This document shows positions 7,198 to 15,541 of a DNA stretch of 15,933 bases, piece after piece. The translations under genes were made by a program, and so were the position numbers. Under the pieces are notes generated by a model. It made no database searches and had not been told where the DNA came from. It saw only the letters and a program-made list of their open reading frames with translations. The DNA is from Firmicutes bacterium CAG:95 (GTDB taxonomy: Bacteria; Bacillota; Clostridia; Lachnospirales; Lachnospiraceae), in contig FR902854.1 in NCBI GenBank assembly GCA_000438155.1, forward strand, positions 1 to 15,933. The letters are read 5' to 3'. Numbering within the stretch: position 1 is the first letter of the stretch; every line of letters begins with the position of its first letter.

Positions 7198-8814
7198 ATG
7201 ATGAAGCGTAAGGTAGTGGCAATGATGATGGCGGTGACACTGGCAGCGGGAATGCTTAGCGGCTGTGGAAGCACTGTCAAAACAGAAGATGGAGCGTCGT
7301 CCGAAAGTACGGAAGGCACAACAGAGGGCGAAGGAGAACGGATGACGCTGGAGCTCTGGACGAGCAGCAGGGATGCGATTGATAATCCGGATGCCTGGTA
7401 TGTGAAAAAGATTGAAGAGGAATTTGATGTTAACATTGAAATGAAATACCGTAATGAAGGATCTACAGATTACACGGAGTGGCTTTCACTGGCATTGACC
7501 GGCAATGATGCCCCGGAGTGGTTCCGGGATCAGGCAGTATCCCAATCCATGCTGAGGGATTTTGTTGATCAGGATCTGATTGCCGAGATTGATCCGGAGA
7601 TGGTAAAGGAGAATATGCCCAATTATATGGCATGGACAGAAAAATACAGTAATATTGTAAGCGATGACCCATTACATTTATATGCGATTGATGACAAGGT
7701 TTATGCAATTCCAGATGCTATGCCGAATTTGACACAGTTCTGTCTGATGGGTTACCGGCAGGACTGGCTGGATAATCTTGGTCTGGAGGTACCGAAGACA
7801 TTGGAGGAATTCACGGAGGTCATGAAGGCATTTACCTTTGATGACCCGGATGGAAATGGAGTGGATGACACGTATGGTTATATCGGAATTACCGGAAATC
7901 CGGATTGGGGATTCAGTCCGATCTTCGGGGCGTTCGGTACCTGTCCCGGAATCTGGTATGCAAAGGAGGATGGAACCGTAACCAGAGGAGAACTCGAACC
8001 GGGAACGAAAGAAGCCTTAAAATATATTAAGAGCCTGTACGACATGGGAGTCATTGATCCGGAGTGGATGACCATTGATTTCGAAGGCGCTAAGAATAAA
8101 ATGGTAAGTGGAACAGCCGGATGCAGTTGGCAGAACTGGGGAAGTATTCTGCAGGATAATGGATGGTGGAGTACAGTAACAGAGAGCGCACCAGAGGCTA
8201 GCTTTGCGGTTGCTGGTGGAATTGAAGGAGAGAATGGACAGATTGGAACCATGCAGTTTAACCCTCTTGCGGGAGTAGGACTTGTATTTACAAAAAAGCT
8301 GGAGAATCAGCCGGAAAAAATCAAGAAATATCTGCAGGTGTTTGACGCAATTTCCGGAGACCCTGCATGGCACGAGGCAGAAATCTGGGGAATCGAAGGG
8401 GAAACCTTTGAGTATGATGAAAACGGAGACCGTCAGTTCACAGAAGCCTACGCTACCGAAGATGCACGAATAAAATTTGGATTTGGGGATGAGTATCGTT
8501 TCCCTACTCTTGAAAAATTCCAGTATGATCCGGAAGTGGATGATGCTATTGATTATTCGAAAGAAGTAAACCAGAAATATGCGGATGCCAAAAAGGTGAT
8601 TACAGGAAAATACGATATTATGGGTGGCTTTTATCTTCCGGTCTGGAGCGAAGTGAGTGCGGAGCTCCCTGACATGAATGTGGCATTTACCGAGATGATC
8701 ACAGGAGAGCGCGATATTGAAGAATTCGATGCATTGGTACAGGAATGGAAGGATGCAGGAGGTCAGGCAGCACTGGATGAGGCTCAGCAGATTTATGATG
8801 AACGTTTGAAATAG
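7198..8814 (+). CDS. Extracellular solute-binding lipoprotein of a carbohydrate ABC transporter (family 1, LplA-like)
   Basis: The start at 7198 is chosen because AAAGGAG lies 8 nt upstream and the product opens directly with a lipoprotein signal peptide: basic MMKRK, a hydrophobic stretch, and the lipobox LSGC with Cys23 as lipidation site. An in-frame ATG at 7147 would put 17 non-signal residues in front and lacks a ribosome site. The 538-residue protein is in the size range of binding proteins paired with LplB- and YtcP-type permeases. LELWTSSRDAIDNPDAWYVKKIEEEF, split here as LELWTSS and WYVKKIEEEF, is the usual first strand and helix, and FDDPDGNGVDDTYGYIG is the characteristic DPDGNG loop. 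It would capture an oligosaccharide outside the membrane and hand it to the two permeases. It is the first gene of the operon. The ligand is inferred from GH127 downstream to contain L-arabinofuranose; rhamnogalacturonan-like glycans are the main alternative. Confidence 0.92.
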   Translation: MMKRKVVAMMMAVTLAAGMLSGCGSTVKTEDGASSESTEGTTEGEGERMTLELWTSSRDAIDNPDAWYVKKIEEEFDVNIEMKYRNEGSTDYTEWLSLALTGNDAPEWFRDQAVSQSMLRDFVDQDLIAEIDPEMVKENMPNYMAWTEKYSNIVSDDPLHLYAIDDKVYAIPDAMPNLTQFCLMGYRQDWLDNLGLEVPKTLEEFTEVMKAFTFDDPDGNGVDDTYGYIGITGNPDWGFSPIFGAFGTCPGIWYAKEDGTVTRGELEPGTKEALKYIKSLYDMGVIDPEWMTIDFEGAKNKMVSGTAGCSWQNWGSILQDNGWWSTVTESAPEASFAVAGGIEGENGQIGTMQFNPLAGVGLVFTKKLENQPEKIKKYLQVFDAISGDPAWHEAEIWGIEGETFEYDENGDRQFTEAYATEDARIKFGFGDEYRFPTLEKFQYDPEVDDAIDYSKEVNQKYADAKKVITGKYDIMGGFYLPVWSEVSAELPDMNVAFTEMITGERDIEEFDALVQEWKDAGGQAALDEAQQIYDERLK

Positions 8815-8846
8815 GCTTATCGGAAACAGCCAGAAAAATGTCAATA

Positions 8847-8911
8847 TTCATATGCGGGCAGAAGTGATACAGATGCTGCCCGCAGCATCGGAATATTTGC
8901 CCGCATATGGA
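8847..8911 (+). promoter_or_regulatory. Nested hairpin between the binding-protein and permease genes
   Basis: CATATGCGGGCA (8849-8860) pairs perfectly with TGCCCGCATATG (8898-8909), extendable to 15 bp with one G-U pair. Inside it, GATGCTG (8872-8878) pairs with CAGCATC (8883-8889) around a CCCG loop. The inner CTGCCCGCA (8876-8884) could instead pair with TGCGGGCAG (8853-8861), giving two competing folds. No U-tract follows, so it is more likely an mRNA-stabilising or processing element that raises the binding protein relative to the permeases than a full terminator. Confidence 0.75.
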
Positions 8912-8959
8912 TTTGTAAAGTGATGAAAAGGTATTTTCACGGAAAAGGAAGTGATGTAT

Positions 8960-9901
8960 ATGGAAAATGTATCAGGAAAGAAACAAAGAGCGCAGACTTT
9001 TAAGCTCAGAAGCTTTAAAAAATACAAAGTCCTGTATTTCATGATGATCCCAGCATTGCTGTATTTCATAATTTTCTGTTATACCCCGATGTACGGTATC
9101 CTCATGGCCTTTAAGGATTATAAAATTTCTAAGGGAGTTATGGGAAGCGACTGGGTAGGTCTCTATTATTTTCAAAAGCTTTTTTCCAGTTCCCGGTTCT
9201 GGAGCGTGCTCGGGAATACACTCATTATCAGTCTGCTTAAACTGATCCTGGGTTTCTTCCCGCCGATTATTTTTGCACTGCTCCTGAATGAAATTAAAAC
9301 GCCATGGTTTAAAAAACTGACACAGACCTGTTCGTATCTTCCCTACTTTATTTCCTGGATTATACTTGCAGGTATCATCAAGGAGATCTTTTCAACCAAT
9401 GGAGTGATTAACCAGATTGTGACTTCGTTTGGAGGAGAGGCTCAGGTATGGCTGAGCAAGAAGCAGTATTTCCGGACGATTCTGGTAAGTACGGATATCT
9501 GGAAGGGATTTGGATGGGGATCCATTATCTATATATCGGCGTTGTCCGGAATTGATCCCCAGTTATATGAAGCAGCAGCGCTTGATGGGGCAGGAAGGTG
9601 GAAAAAGATGCTTTATATTACACTTCCTGGACTGATTCCCGTGATCACGATTAATCTGATCCTGTCCATGGCAGGAGTGCTGAATGCCGGCTTTGACCAG
9701 ATTTTCAACCTGACGAACTCTTCCGTAAAAAGTGTTGCAGACATCATAGATACCTACGTTTACGAGCTTGGTGTGCAGAAAAGAGATTATTCTCTTTCTA
9801 CCGCAGTTGGTTTGTTTAAATCTGTTGTCGCGCTTATTTTAATACTTCTTACTAATTTTACTGCAAAGAAAATAAACGGCAAAGATTATACACTTTGGTA
9901 A
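8960..9901 (+). CDS. Sugar ABC transporter permease, LplB type
   Basis: This 313-residue protein has six hydrophobic helices, starting with VLYFMMIPALLYFIIFCYTP. The permease EAA loop is at about residues 204-217 (EAAALDGAGRWKKM, then LYITLPGLIPV), where the ATPase subunit docks. The short N-terminal tail (KKQRAQTFKLRSFKKYK) and the YTPMYGILMAFKDYK segment are typical of LplB-like permeases for oligosaccharides. The start at 8960 is preferred because an AGGAAGTGAT ribosome site (8946-8955) is best spaced for it; ATG 8954 and GTG 8951 in the same frame are alternatives. It pairs with the next permease, whose ribosome site overlaps this stop codon, so the two are translationally coupled. It acts with the lipoprotein upstream; the ATPase is not in this window. 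Confidence 0.92.
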   Translation: MENVSGKKQRAQTFKLRSFKKYKVLYFMMIPALLYFIIFCYTPMYGILMAFKDYKISKGVMGSDWVGLYYFQKLFSSSRFWSVLGNTLIISLLKLILGFFPPIIFALLLNEIKTPWFKKLTQTCSYLPYFISWIILAGIIKEIFSTNGVINQIVTSFGGEAQVWLSKKQYFRTILVSTDIWKGFGWGSIIYISALSGIDPQLYEAAALDGAGRWKKMLYITLPGLIPVITINLILSMAGVLNAGFDQIFNLTNSSVKSVADIIDTYVYELGVQKRDYSLSTAVGLFKSVVALILILLTNFTAKKINGKDYTLW

Positions 9902-9913
9902 GGAGGCGGTGAC

Positions 9914-10801
9914 ATGAAAAAACAAAAAATAACAAGCTATATTTTCCCGGCTGTTAATACGGTTTTGATGATTTTTGTCATTATTATTACGATTTATCCA
10001 TTCTGGAATCAGTTCATTCTTTCGTTTGCCAAAAAGGAATATCTGTATGCCGTAGAGGCGCAGTGGTATCCAAAGAGCGTGGACTTATCCAGCTATAAAG
10101 TACTGCTTCATTATAAGGATGTGTGGATTGGATATCTGAATACGATTATCCGTACAGTGGTCGGAACGGTATTAAGTCTTATTGTTACTGCACTCATGGC
10201 TTATCCGCTCACCAAATCGGACATCCCGTTCCGAAAGGCAGTTACCATGCTGATCATGTTTACCATGCTGTTCAGTGGTGGATTGATTCCTACTTATATT
10301 TTGATTACACAGCAGCTGCATCTGAGCAACAGCTTCTGGGTAACTATTTTGCCCATGCTTACCTCAGCCTATAATATTTTCATTATGCGGAATTTTATCA
10401 TGGGGATTCCGGGCGAACTGGAGGAATCTGCATTGATTGATGGAGCCGGTTATTTTACCATTTTCCGGAAAATCATTGTTCCGCTTTCCAAACCGGTATT
10501 GGTGACAGAGGCTCTCTGGATTGCAGTTGGACACTGGCAGGCATGGTATGATAATCTTCTTTATCTGCAGGAACCATCCAAATGGGGACTTCAGATGGTG
10601 CTACGTGAATACCTGATCAGCAATCAGGAAACGAATATTCTTCAAACCGTGAAAATGACAATGGGATCAGCAGGAGCTGTGGACGAACGTCAGCTGAAAA
10701 GTGCGATTATTGTAATTTCCATTCTGCCGATGATCATTATCTATCCGTTTTTACAGAAATATATGAATAAGGGACTTGTACTTGGCGCGGTAAAAGGATA
10801 A
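9914..10801 (+). CDS. Sugar ABC transporter permease, YtcP/LplC type
   Basis: This 295-residue protein has six membrane helices, starting with VNTVLMIFVIIITIYPFW, and the EAA loop EESALIDGAG at residues 170-179 followed by FRKIIVPLSKPV. The LFSGGLIPTYILI segment and the C-terminal YPFLQKYMNKGLVLGAVKG are hallmarks of the YtcP/LplC branch, the normal partner of LplB-type permeases. AGGAGG at 9901-9906 starts on the last base of the upstream stop codon, 7 nt before the ATG. It completes the membrane channel for the imported oligosaccharide. Family firm; specificity inferred. Confidence 0.93.
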   Translation: MKKQKITSYIFPAVNTVLMIFVIIITIYPFWNQFILSFAKKEYLYAVEAQWYPKSVDLSSYKVLLHYKDVWIGYLNTIIRTVVGTVLSLIVTALMAYPLTKSDIPFRKAVTMLIMFTMLFSGGLIPTYILITQQLHLSNSFWVTILPMLTSAYNIFIMRNFIMGIPGELEESALIDGAGYFTIFRKIIVPLSKPVLVTEALWIAVGHWQAWYDNLLYLQEPSKWGLQMVLREYLISNQETNILQTVKMTMGSAGAVDERQLKSAIIVISILPMIIIYPFLQKYMNKGLVLGAVKG

Positions 10802-10821
10802 AACAGGAAAGTGGTGAAGAA

Positions 10822-12741
10822 ATGGACAAAAAAGAAAACAGACAGGTGAATATCAGACAGATCCGGATCAAGGACGATTTCTGGTCCGGATTACAGAACC
10901 TGGTAGCAGACGAGGTAATTCCGTACCAGGAAAAAGTATTAAATGATGAAATTCCGGGAATTGAAAAGAGCCATGCAGTTGCAAATTTCCGGATTGCCGC
11001 AGGACTGGAAAAGGGAGAGTTCTATGGAATGGTTTTTCAGGACAGTGATGTGGCAAAATGGCTCGAGGGAGTTGCCTATTCACTGGCCGTTAAACCGGAT
11101 CCGGAACTTGAAAAGAGAGCCGATGAGGTCATTGAAATTATTGAAAAGGCACAGCAGCCGGATGGTTATCTGAATACATACTTTACCATCAAAGAGCCGG
11201 AGCACCGCTGGCAGAACTTACAGGAATGCCATGAGCTTTACTGTGCAGGACATATGATGGAGGCAGCAGTGGCTTACTATGAGATCACCGGAAAAGACCG
11301 GCTTCTAAAGGTTATGTGCCGGATGGCAGATCATATTGACCGTCGTTTCGGAGAGGGAGAAGGGAAGGTCAGCGGAATTCCGGGACATCAGGAGGTAGAG
11401 ATTGGACTGATGCGTCTGTATCATGTGACCGGTGAAGAACGATATTGTAAACTGGCCAATTACTTCATTAATGAAAGAGGAAAGAATCCGCATTTCTTTG
11501 AAGAGGAATCCAGAAAGCGCGGATGGACCCACTTCGGGATTGATCCGAAGGATACAAAGTATAATCAGAGCTATGCCACGGTCTATGAACAGAAGGACGC
11601 GGTCGGACATGCAGTCCGGGCAGTGTATATGTATACCGCAATGGCAGATCTGGCAGGAAGCAACGGAGATGATAAGCTGTATGAGGCATGTCTGACGCTG
11701 TGGAAGAGCATTGCCGAAAGGAGAATGTATCTGACAGCGGGCATTGGATCTACCGGAGAGCTGGAGGCCTTTACCGTGGATTATGATCTTCCGAACGATA
11801 TGGTTTATGCAGAAACCTGTGCATCCATTGGTCTTATATTCTTTGCAAAGCAGATGCTGGAAATCAATCCGGATGGCAGGTTTGCGGATGTGATGGAGAG
11901 AGCTTTTTACAATGGAACGATCAGCGGCATGCAGCTGGATGGCAAGCGGTTCTTTTATGTGAATCCGCTGGAGGTAAATCCGGGCATTTCCGGAGAAGTA
12001 CCGGGATACCGTCATGTGCTGGCGCAGAGACCACAGTGGTATGCCTGTGCATGCTGCCCGCCGAATCTGGTGCGTCTCCTGATGTCCCTTGGAAAATATT
12101 TGTGGGATGAAACCGAAGATGTGATTTATTCCCATATGTTTGCCGGACAGACTGCGGAACTTGGAAAAGCCGACATCCGGGTCGAAAGCCAGTATCCATG
12201 GAATGGAATGGTTCGTTATACCGTAGAACAGAAAACAGAAAAGCCATTTACATTGGCGATTCATATTCCGTCTTATATTAAGGAGTTTACGGTGCTGATC
12301 AATGGAAAGGAAATTCAGGCAAAGGATTATATGCGTAAAGGATACCTTTACCTGGAACGAACCTGGAATCATGATGTTGTGGAAATCCGGTTTGAATTAG
12401 CTGTCCGTAAAATATATGCGAACCAGAAGGTAAGAGAAGACGCCGGATGTACTGCCCTGATGAGAGGCCCTTTTGTTTATTGTTTTGAAGGAAAAGACAA
12501 TGGACCGGATCTGCAGTCCTGCCATATTGCAGAAGACATGAAGGCAGAAGCTTTTGCCATAGAGGAAGGAATGCTGAAAGGATTGACCGGTATTCACGTG
12601 GATGGATGGAAGTACACAGGAAGCGATGAATTATATTCGGAAGAAAAGCCGCACAAAGAAAAGATCCGTCTGACCGCAATTCCGTATTATGCATGGGGAA
12701 ACCGCGGTGAAAACCAGATGAGGGTCTGGATGCTGGAGTAA
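10822..12741 (+). CDS. Glycoside hydrolase family 127, beta-L-arabinofuranosidase
   Basis: This 639-residue protein matches GH127 in length and motifs (Bifidobacterium longum HypBA1 has 658 residues). The metal and catalytic residues of that enzyme can be placed: Glu315 in TGELEAF (HypBA1 Glu322), Glu331 and Cys333 in AETCASIG (Glu338, Cys340), and Cys411-Cys412 in ACACCPPN (Cys417, Cys418). In the family three Cys and one Glu bind zinc, and Cys417 is the nucleophile. The N-terminal two-thirds (QQPDGYLNTYF; CHELYCAGHMMEAAVAYYE; GHAVRAVYMY) is the (alpha/alpha)6 barrel, followed by a beta-rich region from about residue 440. No signal peptide is present, so it acts in the cytoplasm on imported glycan, releasing L-arabinose from beta-L-arabinofuranosides. 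Related members cleave other furanosides such as aceric acid, an alternative. It starts 20 nt after the permease stop. Confidence 0.93.
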   Translation: MDKKENRQVNIRQIRIKDDFWSGLQNLVADEVIPYQEKVLNDEIPGIEKSHAVANFRIAAGLEKGEFYGMVFQDSDVAKWLEGVAYSLAVKPDPELEKRADEVIEIIEKAQQPDGYLNTYFTIKEPEHRWQNLQECHELYCAGHMMEAAVAYYEITGKDRLLKVMCRMADHIDRRFGEGEGKVSGIPGHQEVEIGLMRLYHVTGEERYCKLANYFINERGKNPHFFEEESRKRGWTHFGIDPKDTKYNQSYATVYEQKDAVGHAVRAVYMYTAMADLAGSNGDDKLYEACLTLWKSIAERRMYLTAGIGSTGELEAFTVDYDLPNDMVYAETCASIGLIFFAKQMLEINPDGRFADVMERAFYNGTISGMQLDGKRFFYVNPLEVNPGISGEVPGYRHVLAQRPQWYACACCPPNLVRLLMSLGKYLWDETEDVIYSHMFAGQTAELGKADIRVESQYPWNGMVRYTVEQKTEKPFTLAIHIPSYIKEFTVLINGKEIQAKDYMRKGYLYLERTWNHDVVEIRFELAVRKIYANQKVREDAGCTALMRGPFVYCFEGKDNGPDLQSCHIAEDMKAEAFAIEEGMLKGLTGIHVDGWKYTGSDELYSEEKPHKEKIRLTAIPYYAWGNRGENQMRVWMLE

Positions 12742-12765
12742 GCGCTTATAATGAATTCATATAAT
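12739..12765. promoter_or_regulatory. Paired palindromes and TATAAT boxes between GH127 and the 860-residue gene
   Basis: TAAGCGCTTA (12739-12748, including the GH127 stop codon) and ATGAATTCAT (12751-12760) are perfect 10-bp palindromes two bases apart. Perfect TATAAT hexamers occur at 12747-12752 and 12760-12765. No matching -35 box is present for either, so a secondary promoter or operator is only a possibility. Confidence 0.3.
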
Positions 12766-12802
12766 AGTTATACATGACATCAAGTTAAGGAGGAACATCA
12801 GT

Positions 12803-15385
12803 ATGAGTGAAAAAAAAGTACAATGGTACATGGGAAATATGCTGGCAAAATTTGATGTAGAACGGGCAGCATGGACATCTGTACAGGCTCCAACAGATTT
12901 CAATCATGCGGAATTTCTGCTGACACCGGATGAGTTTCCCAGTCTGGACGGAGAACAGGCTCGCTGGCTTGGAACAGTGGAGCTTGTCATAAAGGGTAGT
13001 GAAGGAGATACGGTACATATTTATACACCGGAGATGGAAAAGTCAGTAGAAGCGGATGAAGAAAAAATTCGGGTGACATATTCGGAAAACACGAAAGCGC
13101 CGGGAATACGTATCGTAGAGGAATATCTGCGGAGCGATGATGGCATCCGCTGGGATATTTCAGTGGAAAATACCGGAAATGATGATGTAGAACTGGAACG
13201 GCTTGGAATTCCGCTTCTGATGAACCAGTTTTTCCGCGGAGATGATCAGTTCAAATATGAACAGTGCGTTTTACGCCATACCTGTCTCTGTCATGAAAAT
13301 TCATGGATATATTGGGAAAAATCCAGTGGAGCAGCGCCGCTTCTGATACTGAAAACGATGGATGATACGGCATTGGACTGCTTTGAAGTGGAACACAGGT
13401 TTGCAGAACATACAGGAGTAGAGGGAGCTTTTGAGGGACTTTACACGGTATATGTTTATCATGAGCCGATGCCAGATCATCGTTTCGAAAATCTGGAGAT
13501 CTGCACACTCAAAGCAGGACAGACCATTCAGAAGTCTTTTATGATCGGAATGCAGCAGTCCAGGGAGGAATGTGTACAGTGGCTGGTTCGTAACGGTGGA
13601 TTTTATCTGGAAAGTGTTCCGGGAATGGTTCTTCCTTATGGAAAAAGAGCAGAGTTAACCATATACAGTAAGACAAAGCCTTCTATCAAGAGTGATTACG
13701 CAGAAGATATGGCAGAAGAGGTGGAAGGAAAGGCCGGAACATGGAAGGCATATCTGACCTTAAACGGCTATGGACGGAGAGGACTGGCGGTTACCGTGGA
13801 CGGGCATCTCTCCAGACTGACCTTCTTTGGAATTGAAAATCCGGGTGAAATTTATGCGGAGCAGACAGACTTTATCATTAAAAACCAGTTTGAAACGGAT
13901 GATACCGATCCCTGCTATCATGCTTTATTAATGTGGGATATGGATGTCAAGCACCGTATCAATTCCAAGTGCAATCCGCATGGGCCAGACTGGTTTGCAG
14001 GAGGCAGCGATGAGATTGGACTCGTTACAGGACTGTTCCTTTCCGAATGGAATGCCTATCATCCGAAGGAGGAGCAGGTGCGGGTTCTTCAGGAATACTG
14101 CCATGATTTTATTGAACAGCGCCTGACAGAGCAGCCTGGATGGCGTGTGCATCGTATGGTTCCGTGGTTTGTTATGTTTGAGCCATGGAGCGGTAGGGGC
14201 GCAGATGATGTCTGGAGAGCATTCAATTATGTGCATGTAATCAATACCTATTATAATATGTACCGGATCTCCAAAATTTATAAGAAGGACTGGCTGGATG
14301 CCCCTCACATATGGATTTATAAAGCCTATGAGTATGCCAAAGCCATGTTCTCGTACTGGATGTTCCCGGACGGAATCGGCGCAACAGAAATCGGAAATAT
14401 GGGTGAATTCGTACTGGCAACAGAGATTGTCGGAGCATTGAAGGATCAGAACTGCAGAAAAGAGGCAGATGAACTGCAAGAGATTATTACAGAAAAGGCA
14501 AGATTTTTTGCAGGGAAAACTTATCCTTACGGTTCTGAAATGGCTTATGATTCTACAGCGTACGAAGCTGTTTATGGCTATGGAAAAGCAATCATGGACG
14601 AGCGCGTCATGGAAAAAACGATGGAGGTCAGCGTGGCAAACCGTGGATGGCAGCCAGAGTGGTATCTTTATATGACAGACTTGCGGGGTGGCGGAGACAG
14701 CCATTGGAATGTCAGCTATATGACACAGCTTGGGGCGTATCCGATTTATGATTGGGTTCTGGAGCAGAGACATTATCGGGTTGACCTGATGAAGGCATTG
14801 TATGGCGCTTATTTAGCAGGATTTGCAATTTATAATTCGGGCGGATACTGGAGTGATGATCCGGAAAATCAGGGAGCAACAGCATGGATCTTCCATGGAG
14901 CAAATGGCCTGTTTACAGGAAAGGACAGAGGCGGCTCACCGGTGTACAAGGGTATTGCGGCAATGTCCGGAGAAGGTTGTCTTGGTTTCTTTGGCGCCTT
15001 GAAGATTGCGGCATCAATGGTATATCAGGAGGATGGACATCAGAAGGTGCTTGGCGGTCAGCTCTTTGAGAAAGAGGGCGGATATGTTCTGAAGCCGGAT
15101 GATGGACTGAATATGAGGTTTTTCGATACCTGCCGTGATTTTGCAGTAAAACTGGAGCAGGATACTCTGGAAAGCATTGAAACGCTGGAAAATGGATGGA
15201 TGATCCAGATAAAAAATGATACCGATGTATCCCACACTCTTCGCATGGAGGTACGTAGTGGAATTGGCGGAGAGTATCAGATTATTACCGAAAAGGGACA
15301 TCAGACACAGAAAATAGAAAGAGAATGGGCCTGGATAGAGGTAGAACTTTTGCCGGGAACGCAGAGTGTTGAAATTTTACAGTAA
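12803..15385 (+). CDS. Uncharacterised 860-residue candidate carbohydrate-active protein (possibly DUF5695)
   Basis: This is the last gene of the operon, with a strong AAGGAGG at 12787-12793, 9 nt before the ATG. Residues 1-~340 are rich in beta strands with galactose-mutarotase-like sandwich phrases (IRWDISVENTGNDDVELERL). Residues ~370-750 are helical and aromatic, as in (alpha/alpha)6-barrel glycosidases and lyases; ~750-860 is again beta-rich. Conserved-looking polar clusters that could form an active site are MFEPWSGRG (458-466), YDSTAYEAVYGYG (582-594), GGGDSHWNVSY (629-639) and YWSDDPENQG (682-691). There is no signal peptide or membrane segment, so it acts in the cytoplasm beside GH127. 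It resembles my memory of DUF5695 proteins, but I cannot confirm this and do not recognise an established enzyme family. A glycosidase or lyase acting on a linkage GH127 cannot cut is the best inference. Confidence 0.6.
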   Translation: MSEKKVQWYMGNMLAKFDVERAAWTSVQAPTDFNHAEFLLTPDEFPSLDGEQARWLGTVELVIKGSEGDTVHIYTPEMEKSVEADEEKIRVTYSENTKAPGIRIVEEYLRSDDGIRWDISVENTGNDDVELERLGIPLLMNQFFRGDDQFKYEQCVLRHTCLCHENSWIYWEKSSGAAPLLILKTMDDTALDCFEVEHRFAEHTGVEGAFEGLYTVYVYHEPMPDHRFENLEICTLKAGQTIQKSFMIGMQQSREECVQWLVRNGGFYLESVPGMVLPYGKRAELTIYSKTKPSIKSDYAEDMAEEVEGKAGTWKAYLTLNGYGRRGLAVTVDGHLSRLTFFGIENPGEIYAEQTDFIIKNQFETDDTDPCYHALLMWDMDVKHRINSKCNPHGPDWFAGGSDEIGLVTGLFLSEWNAYHPKEEQVRVLQEYCHDFIEQRLTEQPGWRVHRMVPWFVMFEPWSGRGADDVWRAFNYVHVINTYYNMYRISKIYKKDWLDAPHIWIYKAYEYAKAMFSYWMFPDGIGATEIGNMGEFVLATEIVGALKDQNCRKEADELQEIITEKARFFAGKTYPYGSEMAYDSTAYEAVYGYGKAIMDERVMEKTMEVSVANRGWQPEWYLYMTDLRGGGDSHWNVSYMTQLGAYPIYDWVLEQRHYRVDLMKALYGAYLAGFAIYNSGGYWSDDPENQGATAWIFHGANGLFTGKDRGGSPVYKGIAAMSGEGCLGFFGALKIAASMVYQEDGHQKVLGGQLFEKEGGYVLKPDDGLNMRFFDTCRDFAVKLEQDTLESIETLENGWMIQIKNDTDVSHTLRMEVRSGIGGEYQIITEKGHQTQKIEREWAWIEVELLPGTQSVEILQ

Positions 15386-15446
15386 CGATTTCATTGAACG
15401 GAAGCATATGCTGTTTAAGGTGCAGAATATAATCATATGAATTTCC

Positions 15447-15482
15447 AGAAGGCAGAGACAGGTATTGTCTCTGCCTTCTTTT
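15447..15482 (+). terminator. Intrinsic terminator of the ABC/GH127 operon
   Basis: AGAAGGCAGAGACA (15447-15460) pairs perfectly over 14 bp with TGTCTCTGCCTTCT (15466-15479) around a GGTAT loop, followed by a short T run. It lies 62 bp after the operon's last stop codon. Confidence 0.88.
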
Positions 15483-15492
15483 CAGCATAAGC

Positions 15493-15541
15493 TTTATAAA
15501 ATTTGTTTACCAGCCGTGTGTGATACCAGAAATTTTATAAA
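15493..15541. repeat. Perfect 12-bp AT-rich inverted repeat at the edge of the MATE remnant
   Basis: TTTATAAAATTT (15493-15504) and AAATTTTATAAA (15530-15541) are exact inverted copies separated by 25 bp. They bracket the point where recognisable MATE coding sequence is first disrupted. A hairpin or a leftover of a small mobile element are both possible; chance is not excluded in AT-rich DNA. Confidence 0.4.

Noticed and set aside
11305..12372. 355-codon minus-strand open frame inside GH127
   Set aside because: It is fully antisense to a gene with intact catalytic motifs, has no ribosome site and no recognisable domain.
12739..12748. TAAGCGCTTA as a CcpA cre site
   Set aside because: It lacks the outer TG and CA of the cre consensus TGWNANCGNTNWCA.
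13928..14773. 281-codon minus-strand open frame inside the 860-residue gene
   Set aside because: It is a shadow frame with no family-like motifs and no promoter; the plus-strand frame has a strong ribosome site and operon context.
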